64,000 bases of DNA from Streptomyces sp. NRRL B-3428 (GTDB lineage: Bacteria; Actinomycetota; Actinomycetes; Streptomycetales; Streptomycetaceae): positions 62,001-126,000 of the forward strand of contig JOGW01000006.1 in NCBI GenBank assembly GCA_000721375.1, in the 5' to 3' direction. The notes under the pieces were generated by a model. It was given only the letters and a program-made list of their open reading frames with translations. It did no database searches and was not told the DNA's origin. This document shows positions 44,595 to 53,964 of the stretch, one piece after another. A program made the translations under genes and the position numbers. The first letter of the stretch is position 1. Each line of letters begins with the position of its first letter.

Positions 44595-45554
44595 ATGATC
44601 GTCTCAGCAGGTGAGGCCCTGATCGACCTGGTGCCGCGCCAGGGCGAACCGGCCGTCGTGCCGGGCCGGGGCGCCCCGGCCACCCTCCCCGCCCTCCCCG
44701 CCCTGGAACCCAAGCTCGGCGGCGGCCCCTTCAACACCGCCCTCGCCCTCGGCCGGCTCGGCGCCGCCGCCGGCTTCTGCTCGCGGATCTCGCGCGACCA
44801 CTTCGGCGACGCCCTGCTCGACGCCCTGCTCGCCGACGGCGTCGACACCTCCCTCGTCCAGCGCGGCGACGAGCCGACCACGCTCGCGGTGGCGCATATC
44901 GATCCGAGCGGTTCGGCCGCGTACTCCTTCTACGTGCAAGGCACCGCCGACCGCCTCTTCGAACTCCCCACGCTCCTGCCCGAGTTGACCGCCCTCTGCT
45001 TCGGAACCTGCTCACTGGTCCTGGAGCCGGGCGCGAGCGCGTACGAGCGGCTGCTGCGGGCCGCGTCCGTGCAGGGCGTGTTCACCGCGCTCGACCCGAA
45101 CATCCGCACCGGCCTGATCACGGACCCGGCCGCCTACCGCGCCCGTTTCCTCGGCTGGCTCCCCTCCGTGCGGCTGCTCAAGCTCTCCGAGGAGGACGCG
45201 GCCTGGCTCGCGGACGACACCCCCGTCCGTACCGCACTCAAGGAGTGGCTGGCAGCAGGCCCGCAGGCGGTGGTGCTCACGCGCGGCGCCGAGGGCCTGA
45301 CGGTGTTCACGGCCGAGGGCGCCGAGCACTCCGTCCCCGGGGTCCCGGTGGACGTGGTGGACACGATCGGTGCGGGCGACACGGTGAACGCCGCGCTGCT
45401 GCACCGGCTCGACCGGCTGGGAGCCCTGACGCGCAGGCCGCGCGCCGACGAGTGGCTCGACGTGCTCGGGTTCGCGGCCCGGGCGGCGGCGGTGACCTGC
45501 GCCAGGGCGGGGGCCCAGCCGCCTTACGCACACGAACTGAACAGCCCACACTAA
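44595..45554 (+). CDS. PfkB-family carbohydrate kinase (fructokinase-like)
   Basis: A 319-residue ribokinase-fold enzyme. N-terminal motif: GGGPFNTALALGRLGAAAGF (residues 39-58). C-terminal signature: VDTIGAGDTVNAALLHRL, with the catalytic Asp in GAGD (about residue 260). ATG 44595 has GGAAGGAG upstream. It phosphorylates a sugar, probably fructose by resemblance. It is divergent from the kinase-regulator pair and followed 30 bases later by a TetR gene. Confidence 0.88.
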   Translation: MIVSAGEALIDLVPRQGEPAVVPGRGAPATLPALPALEPKLGGGPFNTALALGRLGAAAGFCSRISRDHFGDALLDALLADGVDTSLVQRGDEPTTLAVAHIDPSGSAAYSFYVQGTADRLFELPTLLPELTALCFGTCSLVLEPGASAYERLLRAASVQGVFTALDPNIRTGLITDPAAYRARFLGWLPSVRLLKLSEEDAAWLADDTPVRTALKEWLAAGPQAVVLTRGAEGLTVFTAEGAEHSVPGVPVDVVDTIGAGDTVNAALLHRLDRLGALTRRPRADEWLDVLGFAARAAAVTCARAGAQPPYAHELNSPH

Positions 45555-45584
45555 AGGGGATTCAACTCCCGTTAAGCTGACCCC

Positions 45585-46193
45585 ATGGAGAACGCCCCCG
45601 GCACCGTACGCCCCGGCGGCCGCACCGCCCGAGTGCGCACCGCCGTACTCGACGCGGCCGGCGACGCCCTCGCCGAGCACGGCTTCACCGGCCTCGACCT
45701 CGCCGAGATCGCCCAGCGCGCGGGCGTCGGCAAGACCACCGTGTACCGGCGCTGGGGCAGCGCCACCGCGCTCGTCGCCGATCTGCTCGCCGACATGGCC
45801 GAGCAGTCCGAGCCGCGCAGCGACCACGGAGCGCTCCTGGACGATCTGCGCGCCAACGCCCACCTCGTACGCCGCACCCTGACCGATCCCCGCCAGAGCC
45901 GGCTCTTCCGCGCGGTGATCGCGGCGGCAAGCTGCGATCCGGCGGCCGCGCAGGCGCTGCACCGCTTCTACGCGGTACGGATCGAGGAGTGGGCGCCGTG
46001 TGTCGAACAGGCCGTCCAGCGCGGCGAGTTGCCCGCGGGCACGGACCCCCACGAGGTCGTACGGGCCGTATCGGCCCCTCTCTACTACCGCTTCCTCGCC
46101 AGCGGCGACCCGCTCGACGAGGCGAGCGCGGACCGGGCGGCGCAGGCGGCCGCCGCGGCGGCGAAGGCGGGCGTGTTCGTCCGCCCTGCCTGA
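45585..46193 (+). CDS. TetR-family regulator
   Basis: A 202-residue TetR protein. The HTH is at residues 12-60 (RTAVLDAAGDALAEHGFTG; AQRAGVGKTTVYRRWG). The C-terminal domain is of the TetR_C_16/AefR-like kind with AAQALHRFYAVRIEEW. ATG 45585. It may be co-transcribed with the upstream sugar kinase (30-base gap). Targets unknown. Confidence 0.87.
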   Translation: MENAPGTVRPGGRTARVRTAVLDAAGDALAEHGFTGLDLAEIAQRAGVGKTTVYRRWGSATALVADLLADMAEQSEPRSDHGALLDDLRANAHLVRRTLTDPRQSRLFRAVIAAASCDPAAAQALHRFYAVRIEEWAPCVEQAVQRGELPAGTDPHEVVRAVSAPLYYRFLASGDPLDEASADRAAQAAAAAAKAGVFVRPA

Positions 46194-46197
46194 CGGG

Positions 46198-47544
46198 TCA
46201 GAGCCCCAGCACCACCCGAGCGATCATGAAGTAGATGATCAAGCCGGTGGCGTCCACGAACGTCGTCACCAGCGGAGCCGAGATCACCGCCGGGTCGATC
46301 CCCAACTTCCGCGCGAGCAACGGCATACCGCCCCCGATCACCGCCGCCCAGGCACACACCGCGACCAGCGTGAGACCCACGACGAGCGCGATGTCCCCGT
46401 CCTTCGCGATCACCCAGGCGAAGACCAGACCGACCGCGCCCAGCATCACCCCGAGCAGAAACCCGACCCGGCACTCACGCCAGGCCACCTTGAGCACATC
46501 CCCCGGCCGCACCTCGCCGACCGCGATCGCGCGCACGGCACCGGTCGCGGCCTGCGCGCCCACGTTGCCGCCGGTGCCGACGAGCAGCGGAATGAACAGC
46601 GCGAGCGCCGTGACCTCCGCGATCTCCCCCTCGAACGCTTCGAGCACCTTGGCCGTCAGCGTCGCCGCCACGATCAGAAGCAGCAGCCACACCACACGCG
46701 AACGCGCAAGGCGCAGCACACTCGCCGTCAGATAGTGCCCGTCGAGCGGACTTGCCGCGGCCTGGCGTGCGATGTCCTCGGTGTCGGCGGCCTCGATGAC
46801 CTCAAGGGCGTCGTCGATGGTGAGCAGCCCGACGAACCGGTCCTCGCTGTCGACCACGGGCAGGTCGAGCAGATTGCCCTCCTGCATCAGACGGGCCGCG
46901 GACTCGGCGGTGTCGGTGGCGTGCGCCCGCAGATGCCCGGTGTCGACGAGGCCGTTCAGGGGATCCGCCGGATCGGCGAGCACCAGGTCCTTCAGCCCCA
47001 CGACACCGATCAGCCGCCGCCCCGCGTCGGTCACCGGCAGCGTGTAGACCGTCTCGGCCTCGGCGCCTTCCCGCCGTACGCGATCCAGCGCCTCCCCGAC
47101 GGTGATGTGCTCCTTGAGCCGTACGACCTCGGGGGTCATGAACCGGCCCACCGACCCCGGCTCGTACCCGAGCAGCGTCGCCGTCAGCTCCCGCTCACGA
47201 GGGCTGAGCCCGGCGAGCACCCGCTGCGTGAAGTTGGCGGGCGCCTCGCCCAGGAGCCGGGCGCGGTCGTCCGGGTCCATGCCCTCGACGATGTCGCGGA
47301 AGGCCTGGTCCCGTACGGCCGTGAGGATCTTCTGCTGCTCGACCCCGTCGAGCTCCCCGAACACCTCCGAGGCCCGGTCCTTGTCGAGCAGCCGGAAGAG
47401 CACGCCGGCCGTGGTCTGGTCGGCGCGGGTGATCTCGTCCGCGATCTCGTGGTCGGGGCGTTGGTCGAGCCACAGCTGCAGATGCCCCACGTCGTGGGCT
47501 GCGACCAGGTCGGAGAGCTTGGCGTCGGCGGTGCGCTCGGTCAT
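46198..47544 (-). CDS. mgtE: Magnesium transporter MgtE
   Basis: A 448-residue protein with the full MgtE order: an N-terminal Mg-sensing domain (residues 1-125), two CBS domains (about 130-250; FMTPEVVRLKEHITVGEAL), a connecting helix, and five membrane helices (from about 280). The conserved pore segment is LFIPLLVGTGGNVGAQA, and the last helix contains PLVTTFVDATGLIIYF. ATG 47544 is chosen; the open frame extends far upstream without support. It imports Mg2+ and closes when cellular Mg2+ is high. Confidence 0.93.
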   Translation of the reverse strand: MTERTADAKLSDLVAAHDVGHLQLWLDQRPDHEIADEITRADQTTAGVLFRLLDKDRASEVFGELDGVEQQKILTAVRDQAFRDIVEGMDPDDRARLLGEAPANFTQRVLAGLSPRERELTATLLGYEPGSVGRFMTPEVVRLKEHITVGEALDRVRREGAEAETVYTLPVTDAGRRLIGVVGLKDLVLADPADPLNGLVDTGHLRAHATDTAESAARLMQEGNLLDLPVVDSEDRFVGLLTIDDALEVIEAADTEDIARQAAASPLDGHYLTASVLRLARSRVVWLLLLIVAATLTAKVLEAFEGEIAEVTALALFIPLLVGTGGNVGAQAATGAVRAIAVGEVRPGDVLKVAWRECRVGFLLGVMLGAVGLVFAWVIAKDGDIALVVGLTLVAVCAWAAVIGGGMPLLARKLGIDPAVISAPLVTTFVDATGLIIYFMIARVVLGL

Positions 47545-47598
47545 GGCATCAGCTTCACCGATGTCGCATCGGGCAACCAGCGGCGACATCATGACCGT

Positions 47599-48201
47599 AT
47601 GAGCACCAAGCAGCCCACCGAGATCCACATCGCCCAGAACCCCGAAGCCGACGAGCTGCTCGGCCGCAGCCCGCTGGCCGCCCTGGTCGGCATGCTCCTC
47701 GACCAGCAGGTGCCGATGGAGTGGGCGTTCACGGGCCCGTACACGATCGCCGAGCGGCTCGGCCGCGACGATCTGGACGCGCACGAGATCGCGGCGTACG
47801 ACCCCGAGGCCTTCACCGAGCTGTTCAAGACCAAGCCGGCCGTGCACCGCTATCCGGGTTCGATGGCGCAGCGGGTGCAGCAGCTGTGCCAGTACCTGGT
47901 CGACGAGTACGACGGCGATGCCACCGCCCTGTGGGCGGAGGTCAAGGACGGCAAGGAACTGCTCGCCCGGCTCAAGGCACTGCCCGGCTACGGGGAGCAG
48001 AAGGCGAAGATCTTCGTGGCCGTGCTCGGCAAGCGCTACGACGTGACGCCGAAGGGCTGGCGCGAGGCGGCGGGTTCGTACGGGGACAAGGGCTCCTACC
48101 GTTCGGCGGCCGACATCACCGGGCCCGAGTCGCTGGCGAAGGTGCGGGCCTTCAAGCAGGAGGCCAAGGCAGCGGCGAAGGCGGCGAAGGCCGCCGAGTA
48201 A
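47599..48201 (+). CDS. HhH-GPD-type base-excision repair protein
   Basis: A 200-residue helical DNA glycosylase-like protein. LAALVGMLLDQQVPMEWAFTGP resembles the HhH-GPD N-terminal helix. The helix-hairpin-helix appears as LKALPGYGEQKAKIFVAVLGKRYDV (about residues 128-152). The Lys/Ala-rich tail ends in repeated AKAA units. It probably removes damaged bases. ATG 47599, divergent from mgtE by 54 bases. Confidence 0.85.
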   Translation: MSTKQPTEIHIAQNPEADELLGRSPLAALVGMLLDQQVPMEWAFTGPYTIAERLGRDDLDAHEIAAYDPEAFTELFKTKPAVHRYPGSMAQRVQQLCQYLVDEYDGDATALWAEVKDGKELLARLKALPGYGEQKAKIFVAVLGKRYDVTPKGWREAAGSYGDKGSYRSAADITGPESLAKVRAFKQEAKAAAKAAKAAE

Positions 48202-48307
48202 GGGGCAGCAGGGCGGCTGCCGCGTACGCGGCGGCCGACACCCCCATACGGGCGGATCTGACCGGTCACTCGTCGTAACCCGCACCGGACCGGGGACATC
48301 ACGTGCT

Positions 48308-48622
48308 GTGAGCGTCGCGTCCTTGGCCCCCCGTCTGCTGCGGACCCTTCTGTTCGTCCTGCTCACCCTCGCCCTGGCCGTGGCGTCACCGGCCGCCGCC
48401 GGAACGGCGCCCGCCGCACAGCCCGCCGCGGCCGGCGAGGTGGAATCCGCCGCGTGCACCGGCGACGGCGAGCTCCGGCTCACCTCCCGCCGTGAACTCC
48501 CCGCACCGGCCACCACCCCCGCCCACCGGCGCCCGGCCCCGCGCGCCCACGCGCCGGGCCTGCCCGCACTCCCCCGGCACGTCCCGCCCGCCATCTGCCG
48601 TACGACCGTCCTGCGCTGCTGA
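48308..48622 (+). CDS. Small secreted protein
   Basis: 104 residues from GTG 48308. The N-terminal signal peptide is RLLRTLLFVLLTLALAVASP with cleavage probably near AAAG. The rest is Pro/Ala/Arg-rich and ends in two cysteines (CRTTVLRC). No family recognised. Low complexity makes the call moderate. Confidence 0.5.
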   Translation: MSVASLAPRLLRTLLFVLLTLALAVASPAAAGTAPAAQPAAAGEVESAACTGDGELRLTSRRELPAPATTPAHRRPAPRAHAPGLPALPRHVPPAICRTTVLRC

Positions 48623-48682
48623 TCCGGCCGAGCCCCAGACGCCGGCCACGCGATCCACTCACCTCAGCGCAAGGACACCCCC

Positions 48683-48844
48683 ATGCCCAAAGACCCCTAC
48701 GCGGTACTGCACGCCCTGATCCGCGCCGAATCCGTACGCGAACGCCGCGCCCTGCGCACGGACGAACCGGCCGCCGAGACCCCCGTCGCCGAACAGCCGC
48801 AGAGCGAGCGGCCCGAACAGCCCGGCACCGAGCGCCGGGACTGA
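48683..48844 (+). CDS. Small hypothetical protein
   Basis: A 53-residue acidic protein starting at ATG 48683 with AAGGA upstream. It has an N-terminal helix (PYAVLHALIRAESVRERRAL) and a disordered Glu/Pro-rich tail. Not recognised. Confidence 0.5.
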   Translation: MPKDPYAVLHALIRAESVRERRALRTDEPAAETPVAEQPQSERPEQPGTERRD

Positions 48845-49007
48845 CCGCCAGGAACAGAGAGAGCAGCAGGTGGCCCCGTATGTGCGGTACATGCGGGGCC
48901 AAACCGGCGAAACCGAACACGAGTTGCAGGGAACCCCTTTCCGGAGATCTCAGCGCTCGCTAGCGTCCCTCCCACCTCGTTCGCACCGCCTTTGGGGAAG
49001 GACCTCT

Positions 49008-50585
49008 GTGAACGCATCACCTCGTTCGCGCCGATCGGTCGCGGCCATCGCCGCCGTCGCGCTCGCCACACCCCTGCTGCTCGCCTCCGCGGGAACGGCC
49101 ACCGCCGACCGCGGTCACGGCCACGGTCACGGCAACCCGGCCAAGGACGCGGCCAAGCTCGCCCGCGAGCTCGTCGAGGACTCCTCCGCCCGTGACGCCT
49201 ACCGTCACCTGCAGAAACTCCAGGCGATAGCGGACGCCAACGGCGGCAACCGGGCCGCCGGTTCGCCGGGCCACGACGCCTCGGCGAAGTACGTCCACGA
49301 CTTCCTCAGGAAGGCCGGCTACAAGGTCAGTTACGACTCCTTCGAGTTCGTCTACACCGAGACCCTCGCCGAGCGCCTCGCGGTCGTCTCGCCCACGCCG
49401 CGCACCATCGGCATCACGGCGATGAACTACACCAAGTCGACCCCGGTCGGCGGCATCAAGGCCGCGGTCGCCGCGGTCCCGGTCGACGCCACCACGGGCT
49501 GTGAGCCCGAGGACTACGCGTCGGGCACCTTCACCGGAAAGATCGCCCTGATCAAGCGCGGCGGCTGCTCGTTCGCGCAGAAGCAGGCCACGGCCGCCGA
49601 CGCCGGCGCGTCCGGCGCGATCGTCTACAACAACACCGAGGGCGTGCTCTCCGGGACCATAGGGGACCCGGCCGCGGGCCGTATCCCGACCGGCGGCATC
49701 ACGCTCGCCGAGGGCGAGGCGCTGGCCGCCGAGGTCGCCAAGGGCGAGGTCACCGTCGACTTCGAGATCCGTGAGTTCCAGGAGCTCCGTACGACGAACA
49801 ACGTCATCGCGGAGACCCCCGGCGGCAACGCCGACAACACGGTGATGCTCGGCGCCCACCTCGACTCGGTCACCGCGGGCCCCGGCATCAACGACAACGG
49901 CTCGGGATCGGCCGGTCTGCTCGAGGTCGCCAAGGAGCTGGCCGAGGAGACCCGGCACGGCAAGCAGCCGCGCAACAAGGTCAAGTTCGCGTTCTGGTCG
50001 GCCGAGGAGAACGGTCTGATCGGCTCGGAGAAGTGGGTCGAGAAGCTCACCGAGGAGCAGCGGGCGGACATCCGCCTGTACCTCAACTTCGACATGATCG
50101 CCTCGCCGAACTACGGCCAGTTCGTCTACGACGGCGACAACTCCGACGGCGAGGGCGCGGAGGCGGGTCCCGAGGGCAGCGCCCAACTGGAGCGGGACAT
50201 CAACAAGTTCCTCGACCGCAAGGGCAAGGCGCACGAGGGCACGGACTTCGACGGACGCTCGGACTACGGTCCGTTCATCGCGGTCGGCATCCCCGCGGGC
50301 GGCACGTTCACCGGCGCCGAGGGCATCAAGACCGCCGAGCAGGCGGCGAAGTTCGGCGGCGAGGCCGGTGTCGCGTACGACAAGTGCTACCACGCCAAGT
50401 GCGACGACCTGAGCAACATCAGCATGTCGGCGTTCGGCACGAACATCGACGTCATCGCCAATGCCGTCGGCACCTACGCCCACGACCTCAGCTCGCTCAC
50501 ACGGCCGGTGACGCCGGAGTCCACCACGGGCGGCGACTCGGGCAGCGGTGGTCTGCACAGCGACCACCACCGCGTCGCGGAGTGA
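49008..50585 (+). CDS. Secreted M28-family zinc aminopeptidase with PA domain
   Basis: A 525-residue exported peptidase. The signal peptide is RRSVAAIAAVALATPLLLAS with a site near TATA-DRG. A PA insert follows (GKIALIKRGGCSFAQKQATA, residues 180-200), then the M28 core with zinc ligands in LGAHLDS, GINDNGSG, SAEENG (catalytic Glu pair) and LNFDMIA. The closing loop is CYHAKCDD. Streptomyces enzymes of this kind release N-terminal amino acids from peptides. The GTG start 49008 has GGGGAAGGA upstream. Confidence 0.92.
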   Translation: MNASPRSRRSVAAIAAVALATPLLLASAGTATADRGHGHGHGNPAKDAAKLARELVEDSSARDAYRHLQKLQAIADANGGNRAAGSPGHDASAKYVHDFLRKAGYKVSYDSFEFVYTETLAERLAVVSPTPRTIGITAMNYTKSTPVGGIKAAVAAVPVDATTGCEPEDYASGTFTGKIALIKRGGCSFAQKQATAADAGASGAIVYNNTEGVLSGTIGDPAAGRIPTGGITLAEGEALAAEVAKGEVTVDFEIREFQELRTTNNVIAETPGGNADNTVMLGAHLDSVTAGPGINDNGSGSAGLLEVAKELAEETRHGKQPRNKVKFAFWSAEENGLIGSEKWVEKLTEEQRADIRLYLNFDMIASPNYGQFVYDGDNSDGEGAEAGPEGSAQLERDINKFLDRKGKAHEGTDFDGRSDYGPFIAVGIPAGGTFTGAEGIKTAEQAAKFGGEAGVAYDKCYHAKCDDLSNISMSAFGTNIDVIANAVGTYAHDLSSLTRPVTPESTTGGDSGSGGLHSDHHRVAE

Positions 50586-50610
50586 TCTGACCCGCTCTCC
50601 GCACGGCTAC

Positions 50611-50642
50611 GGCTCGGACATCTCCTACGAGGTGTCCGAGCC
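50611..50642. terminator. Terminator between the peptidase and ATPase genes
   Basis: GGCTCGGACA (50611-50620) pairs with TGTCCGAGCC (50633-50642), 12-base loop, between convergent genes. Confidence 0.7.
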
Positions 50643-50672
50643 GTCCGCGTACCACCCGCGTACCGGCCTGCT

Positions 50673-52658
50673 CTAACGCCGTCGCGTCCCGAAGATCGAC
50701 CGCGAGATCTCCCGCCCGATCTGCGTACCGAGCGAGCGGGCAAGGGACTTGAAGATGCCGCTGCCCACCACCTGGTCGACCATCGAGGCGTCCTGCGCGG
50801 GCGCCCGGCCCGCCGCCTTGGCCGCCTCCTTCGCGGCCTTCTCGGCCTCCTTCGCCTCCAGCTCGGCCTGCTTGGCGGCCTCGGTCTCGGCCTGCTGCGC
50901 GGTGAGCTTCTCGTACGCGGACTCCGGGTCGACCGCCTCCGCATAACGCGAGTACAGGAGCGAGGCCTTGACGGCCGCATCCAGCGCGGTGGCCTCGATC
51001 GGCCCCATCAGCGACTCGGGCGCCCGCAGCCGGGTCGCGGCCACCGGAGTCGGCGCACCCTTCTCGCTCAGCACGGTGATCACCGCTTCACCGGTACCGA
51101 GCTGGGTGAGCAACTCCTCCAGGTCGTAAGGAGAGTTGGGGAAGGTCTTCACGGTCGCCTTGAGCGCCTTCTGGTCCTCGGGCGTGAAGGCGCGCAACGC
51201 GTGCTGCACCCGGTTGCCGAGCTGGGCGAGCACATCCGCGGGTACGTCCTTGGGCGTCTGCGTCACGAAGAAGACACCGACCCCCTTGGACCGGATGAGC
51301 CGGACCGTCTGCGTGATGGCCTCGAGGAAGGCCTTGCTGGCCCCGTTGAACAGCAGATGCGCCTCGTCGAAGAAGAAGACCAGCTTGGGCTTCTCCACGT
51401 CGCCGACCTCGGGCAGGTTGTTGAAGAGATCGGCCAGCATCCACATCAGGAACGTCGAGAACAGATGCGGCTTGTCCTGTACGGCGGGCAGTTCGAGCAC
51501 CGAGACCTGACCACGCCCGTCGGGGGCGGTGCGCAGGAATTCGCTCACGTCGAACTCGGGGTTCCCGAAGAAGGGCGCCATCCCCTGCGCCTCGAACGCG
51601 GTGAGCGCCCGCAGGATCACCCCGGCCGTGACGCTCGAAAGACCGCCGATGCCCTTGAGCTCCGGCTTGCCCTCGTCCGAGGTCAGAAAGGTGACGACGG
51701 CCCGCAGGTCCTTCAGGTCGTGCAGCTCCAGACCCTTCGTATCCGCGTAGTGGAAGATCAGCCCGAGCGACTGCTCCTGCGTCTGGTTGAGCTGCAGCAC
51801 CTTGGACAGGAGCACGGGCCCGAATCCGGTCACCGTCGCCCGCACGGGAATCCCGGGCCCGATCCCGCCGAGCGCATAGAACTCGCTGGGGAACCCCTTC
51901 CCCTCCCACTGCTGCCCGACGTCCCGGGCGCGCTCCTGCACCTTGTCATTGGCCTCACCGGGCGCGGAGATCCCGGAGACGTCGCCCTTGATGTCGGCGA
52001 GGAACACGGGCACGCCCTGCGCGGCAAGCTGCTCGGCGATCAGCTGCAGCGTCTTGGTCTTACCGGTACCGGTGGCGCCGGCGACGAGCCCGTGCCGGTT
52101 GAGCATGGAGAGCGGGATGCGCACCTGCGCCTCGGGCAGACACTGCCCGTCCCAGAGCAGGGCGCCGAGGTCGAGCGCTTCGCCGGTGAAGGCGTAGCCG
52201 GTGGCGATGGCGGCGGCTTCCTCCGGCAGTTCCCCGGACAGACCCCTCCCTCCCGGGGGACGAGCCTCGTCAAGGCTATCGCCGCCCACTGACAACGCGG
52301 CCTCTCCGCCGGAGACGGCGCCGGGCGCGACCTCACCGCCGGAGGCGACGGCGGGTGTGGGCGCCGGACCCGGAGGTGCCGGTTCGGGCGCCGGCGCGGC
52401 CGCGGGCTCGGGCGGCGCGGGCGGCGCGGGCGTGGACTCGGCCGCAACAGCAGGGGTCGGGGACGGACCCGGAGGCGCGGGTTCAGGGGCCGATGCGGCC
52501 GCAGACTCGGCGGGCGCGGGCGTGGACTCGGCCGCAACAGCAGGGGTCGGGGCCGGGCCCGGGGGCGCGGGTTCAGGGGCCGATGCGGCCGCGGGATCGG
52601 GCACCGCTGCGTCCGGCAGGTCCGCGCCCTCGGGCGCCGTCGGCTCGCTCTCGCTCAT
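50673..52658 (-). CDS. HerA-like/DUF853 ATPase with repetitive N-terminus
   Basis: A 661-residue protein. Residues 10-115 are a Pro/Ala-rich repeat. The ATPase part resembles HerA/DUF853: Walker A GATGTGKTKTLQ (about residue 195), Walker B KLVFFFDEAHLLF (about 430), and a sensor-like VGVFFVTQTPKDVPADVLAQLGNRVQHALRAFT (seen as FFVTQTPKD). A charged coiled coil rich in EAEKAAKEAAK and the end FGTRRR follow. Helicase-like motors of this group process DNA ends or translocate DNA. ATG 52658. Confidence 0.87.
   Translation of the reverse strand: MSESEPTAPEGADLPDAAVPDPAAASAPEPAPPGPAPTPAVAAESTPAPAESAAASAPEPAPPGPSPTPAVAAESTPAPPAPPEPAAAPAPEPAPPGPAPTPAVASGGEVAPGAVSGGEAALSVGGDSLDEARPPGGRGLSGELPEEAAAIATGYAFTGEALDLGALLWDGQCLPEAQVRIPLSMLNRHGLVAGATGTGKTKTLQLIAEQLAAQGVPVFLADIKGDVSGISAPGEANDKVQERARDVGQQWEGKGFPSEFYALGGIGPGIPVRATVTGFGPVLLSKVLQLNQTQEQSLGLIFHYADTKGLELHDLKDLRAVVTFLTSDEGKPELKGIGGLSSVTAGVILRALTAFEAQGMAPFFGNPEFDVSEFLRTAPDGRGQVSVLELPAVQDKPHLFSTFLMWMLADLFNNLPEVGDVEKPKLVFFFDEAHLLFNGASKAFLEAITQTVRLIRSKGVGVFFVTQTPKDVPADVLAQLGNRVQHALRAFTPEDQKALKATVKTFPNSPYDLEELLTQLGTGEAVITVLSEKGAPTPVAATRLRAPESLMGPIEATALDAAVKASLLYSRYAEAVDPESAYEKLTAQQAETEAAKQAELEAKEAEKAAKEAAKAAGRAPAQDASMVDQVVGSGIFKSLARSLGTQIGREISRSIFGTRRR
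52330..52600. repeat. Tandem repeats in the ATPase N-terminal coding region
   Basis: About four imperfect units of 60-80 bp encode variants of PEPAPPGPxPTPAVA. Two units near 52440-52520 and 52520-52600 are almost identical, which suggests recent slippage. Confidence 0.75.
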
Positions 52659-52779
52659 TTCAGGCCCCTGTTCCCGGTTTGACTGTTCCCGGTATGCCCC
52701 GGTTTGGGGCGTCATTTCCCAGCCTCGCACTCCGTCACCATGGCTGCGCCCGGAGCCCCCCGCCCGGTAGGCTTTCCGT

Positions 52780-53076
52780 GTGATCTTCAAGCGCATCGGA
52801 AACGGCCGGCCGTACCCCGACCACGGCCGGGAAAGCACCCGGCAGTGGGCGGACGTCGCGCCGCGCCCGGTCCGCCTCGATCAGTTGGTGACCACCAAGG
52901 GCCAGCTGGACCTGGAGACCCTCCTCGCCGAGGACTCCACCTTCTACGGCGACCTCTTCGCGCACGTCGTGAAGTGGCAGGGCGATCTGTACCTGGAGGA
53001 CGGTCTGCACCGCGCCGTCCGCGCGGCCCTGCAGCAGCGCCAGGTGCTGCACGCGCGCGTGCTCGAACTCGGCTGA
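52780..53076 (+). CDS. Conserved actinobacterial small protein (sometimes labelled VapB-like)
   Basis: A 98-residue protein from GTG 52780, divergent from the ATPase gene. It opens FKRIGNGRPYPDHGRES and ends LYLEDGLHRAVRAALQQRQV. From memory, close relatives in Streptomyces are annotated as VapB-family antitoxin, but no VapC is beside it and the fold is not obvious. The function is therefore unknown. Its last codons are repeated downstream. Confidence 0.75.
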   Translation: MIFKRIGNGRPYPDHGRESTRQWADVAPRPVRLDQLVTTKGQLDLETLLAEDSTFYGDLFAHVVKWQGDLYLEDGLHRAVRAALQQRQVLHARVLELG

Positions 53077-53142
53077 GCCCCACGCTCGAACTCGGCCGGG
53101 CCCCACGCCCTTTGCCGCACGCTCGAACTGAGCTGGGCCGCA
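53058..53142. repeat. Three copies of the small gene's 3' end
   Basis: Copies of about 25 bp with core CGCTCGAACTCGGC at 53058, 53081 and 53118. The first holds the last codons and stop of the 98-residue gene; in the others TGA has become GGG. Spacing is irregular. Confidence 0.8.
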
Positions 53143-53257
53143 CGCACTGACGTCCGTCGCCCCACCCAAGTGGGCATTGGCCCTTTCGGGTTGGCTTCGG
53201 GCGCCACCCATTGATCATTTAGTAGGCAGACCCCACCCCCGGCATTACGCTGCGCCC

Positions 53258-53896
53258 ATGAGCATGCTCACACCCCCCGGCATGGGCGGCGAATACCGCA
53301 TCACCGGGGACAAGTACCCGCGGATGCGCCGGGACCGCCGGCGCCGCCGGATCGTGCTCGCGGTCTTCGCCTGCGTCGCGGTGCTCGGCCTTCTCGCCTA
53401 CGGAACCGTCGAACTGATCGGCGTCTTCAAGGGCGACAAGAGCGACAGAACCGTCGCCGCCAACAAGCCCGACTGCAAGTCCGCCGCCTCCGCCCCGCCG
53501 AAGACCCCGCCGAAGGTGCTGCCGAAGCCGGCGGACATCAAGGTCAACGTCCTCAACGCGACGCCCCGCGGCGGTCTCGCCAAGGAGACGGCGGACGAGC
53601 TCAAGAAGCGCGGCTTCGCCATCGGCAAGGTGGGCAACGCGACCGAGGAGTTCGACAAGAAGGTCAAGGGCGAGGCCATACTGCTCGGCCCCAAGTCCGC
53701 CCTGACCACGGCCTTCGTGGTGCTCGGCACACAGGTCGCGGGCGCCGATCCGCAGACGGACGCCCGCAAGTCCACGGACATCGACCTGATCCTCGGCGCG
53801 GACTTCAAGGCCCTCACGAAGAAGGAGGACGCGGCGAAGGCCCTGGACGTGCTGACGAAGCCGGCCGCGGCGCCGCCGAAGCCGAAGGGCTGCTGA
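53258..53896 (+). CDS. LytR C-terminal-domain membrane protein
   Basis: A 212-residue protein with a basic N-terminus (RMRRDRRRRRI), one membrane helix (LAVFACVAVLGLLAYGTVELI, about residues 28-48), a Pro/Lys-rich linker and a LytR_C domain (VNVLNATPRGGLAKETADEL, then a strand-helix pattern to the end). This domain alone is frequent in actinobacteria and may bind cell-wall components outside the membrane. ATG 53258. Confidence 0.87.
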   Translation: MSMLTPPGMGGEYRITGDKYPRMRRDRRRRRIVLAVFACVAVLGLLAYGTVELIGVFKGDKSDRTVAANKPDCKSAASAPPKTPPKVLPKPADIKVNVLNATPRGGLAKETADELKKRGFAIGKVGNATEEFDKKVKGEAILLGPKSALTTAFVVLGTQVAGADPQTDARKSTDIDLILGADFKALTKKEDAAKALDVLTKPAAAPPKPKGC

Positions 53897-53912
53897 GCAC
53901 TTCCCCTTACGC

Positions 53913-53948
53913 ACTGAGGGGCCGCCGGATCTCCGGCGGCCCCTCAGT
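53913..53948. terminator. Terminator after the LytR_C gene
   Basis: A perfect inverted repeat with 17-bp arms (53913-53929 and 53932-53948) and a two-base spacer, between convergent genes. Confidence 0.88.
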
Positions 53949-53964
53949 CGTGTCATGCCCTACG

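Noticed and set aside
47545..48594. Upstream extension of the MgtE frame
   Set aside because: It overlaps the HhH glycosylase gene on the other strand and adds non-conserved sequence; ATG 47544 gives normal MgtE length.
52780..53076. Toxin-antitoxin module
   Set aside because: Although relatives may be labelled VapB, no toxin gene is adjacent and the flanking genes are unrelated.
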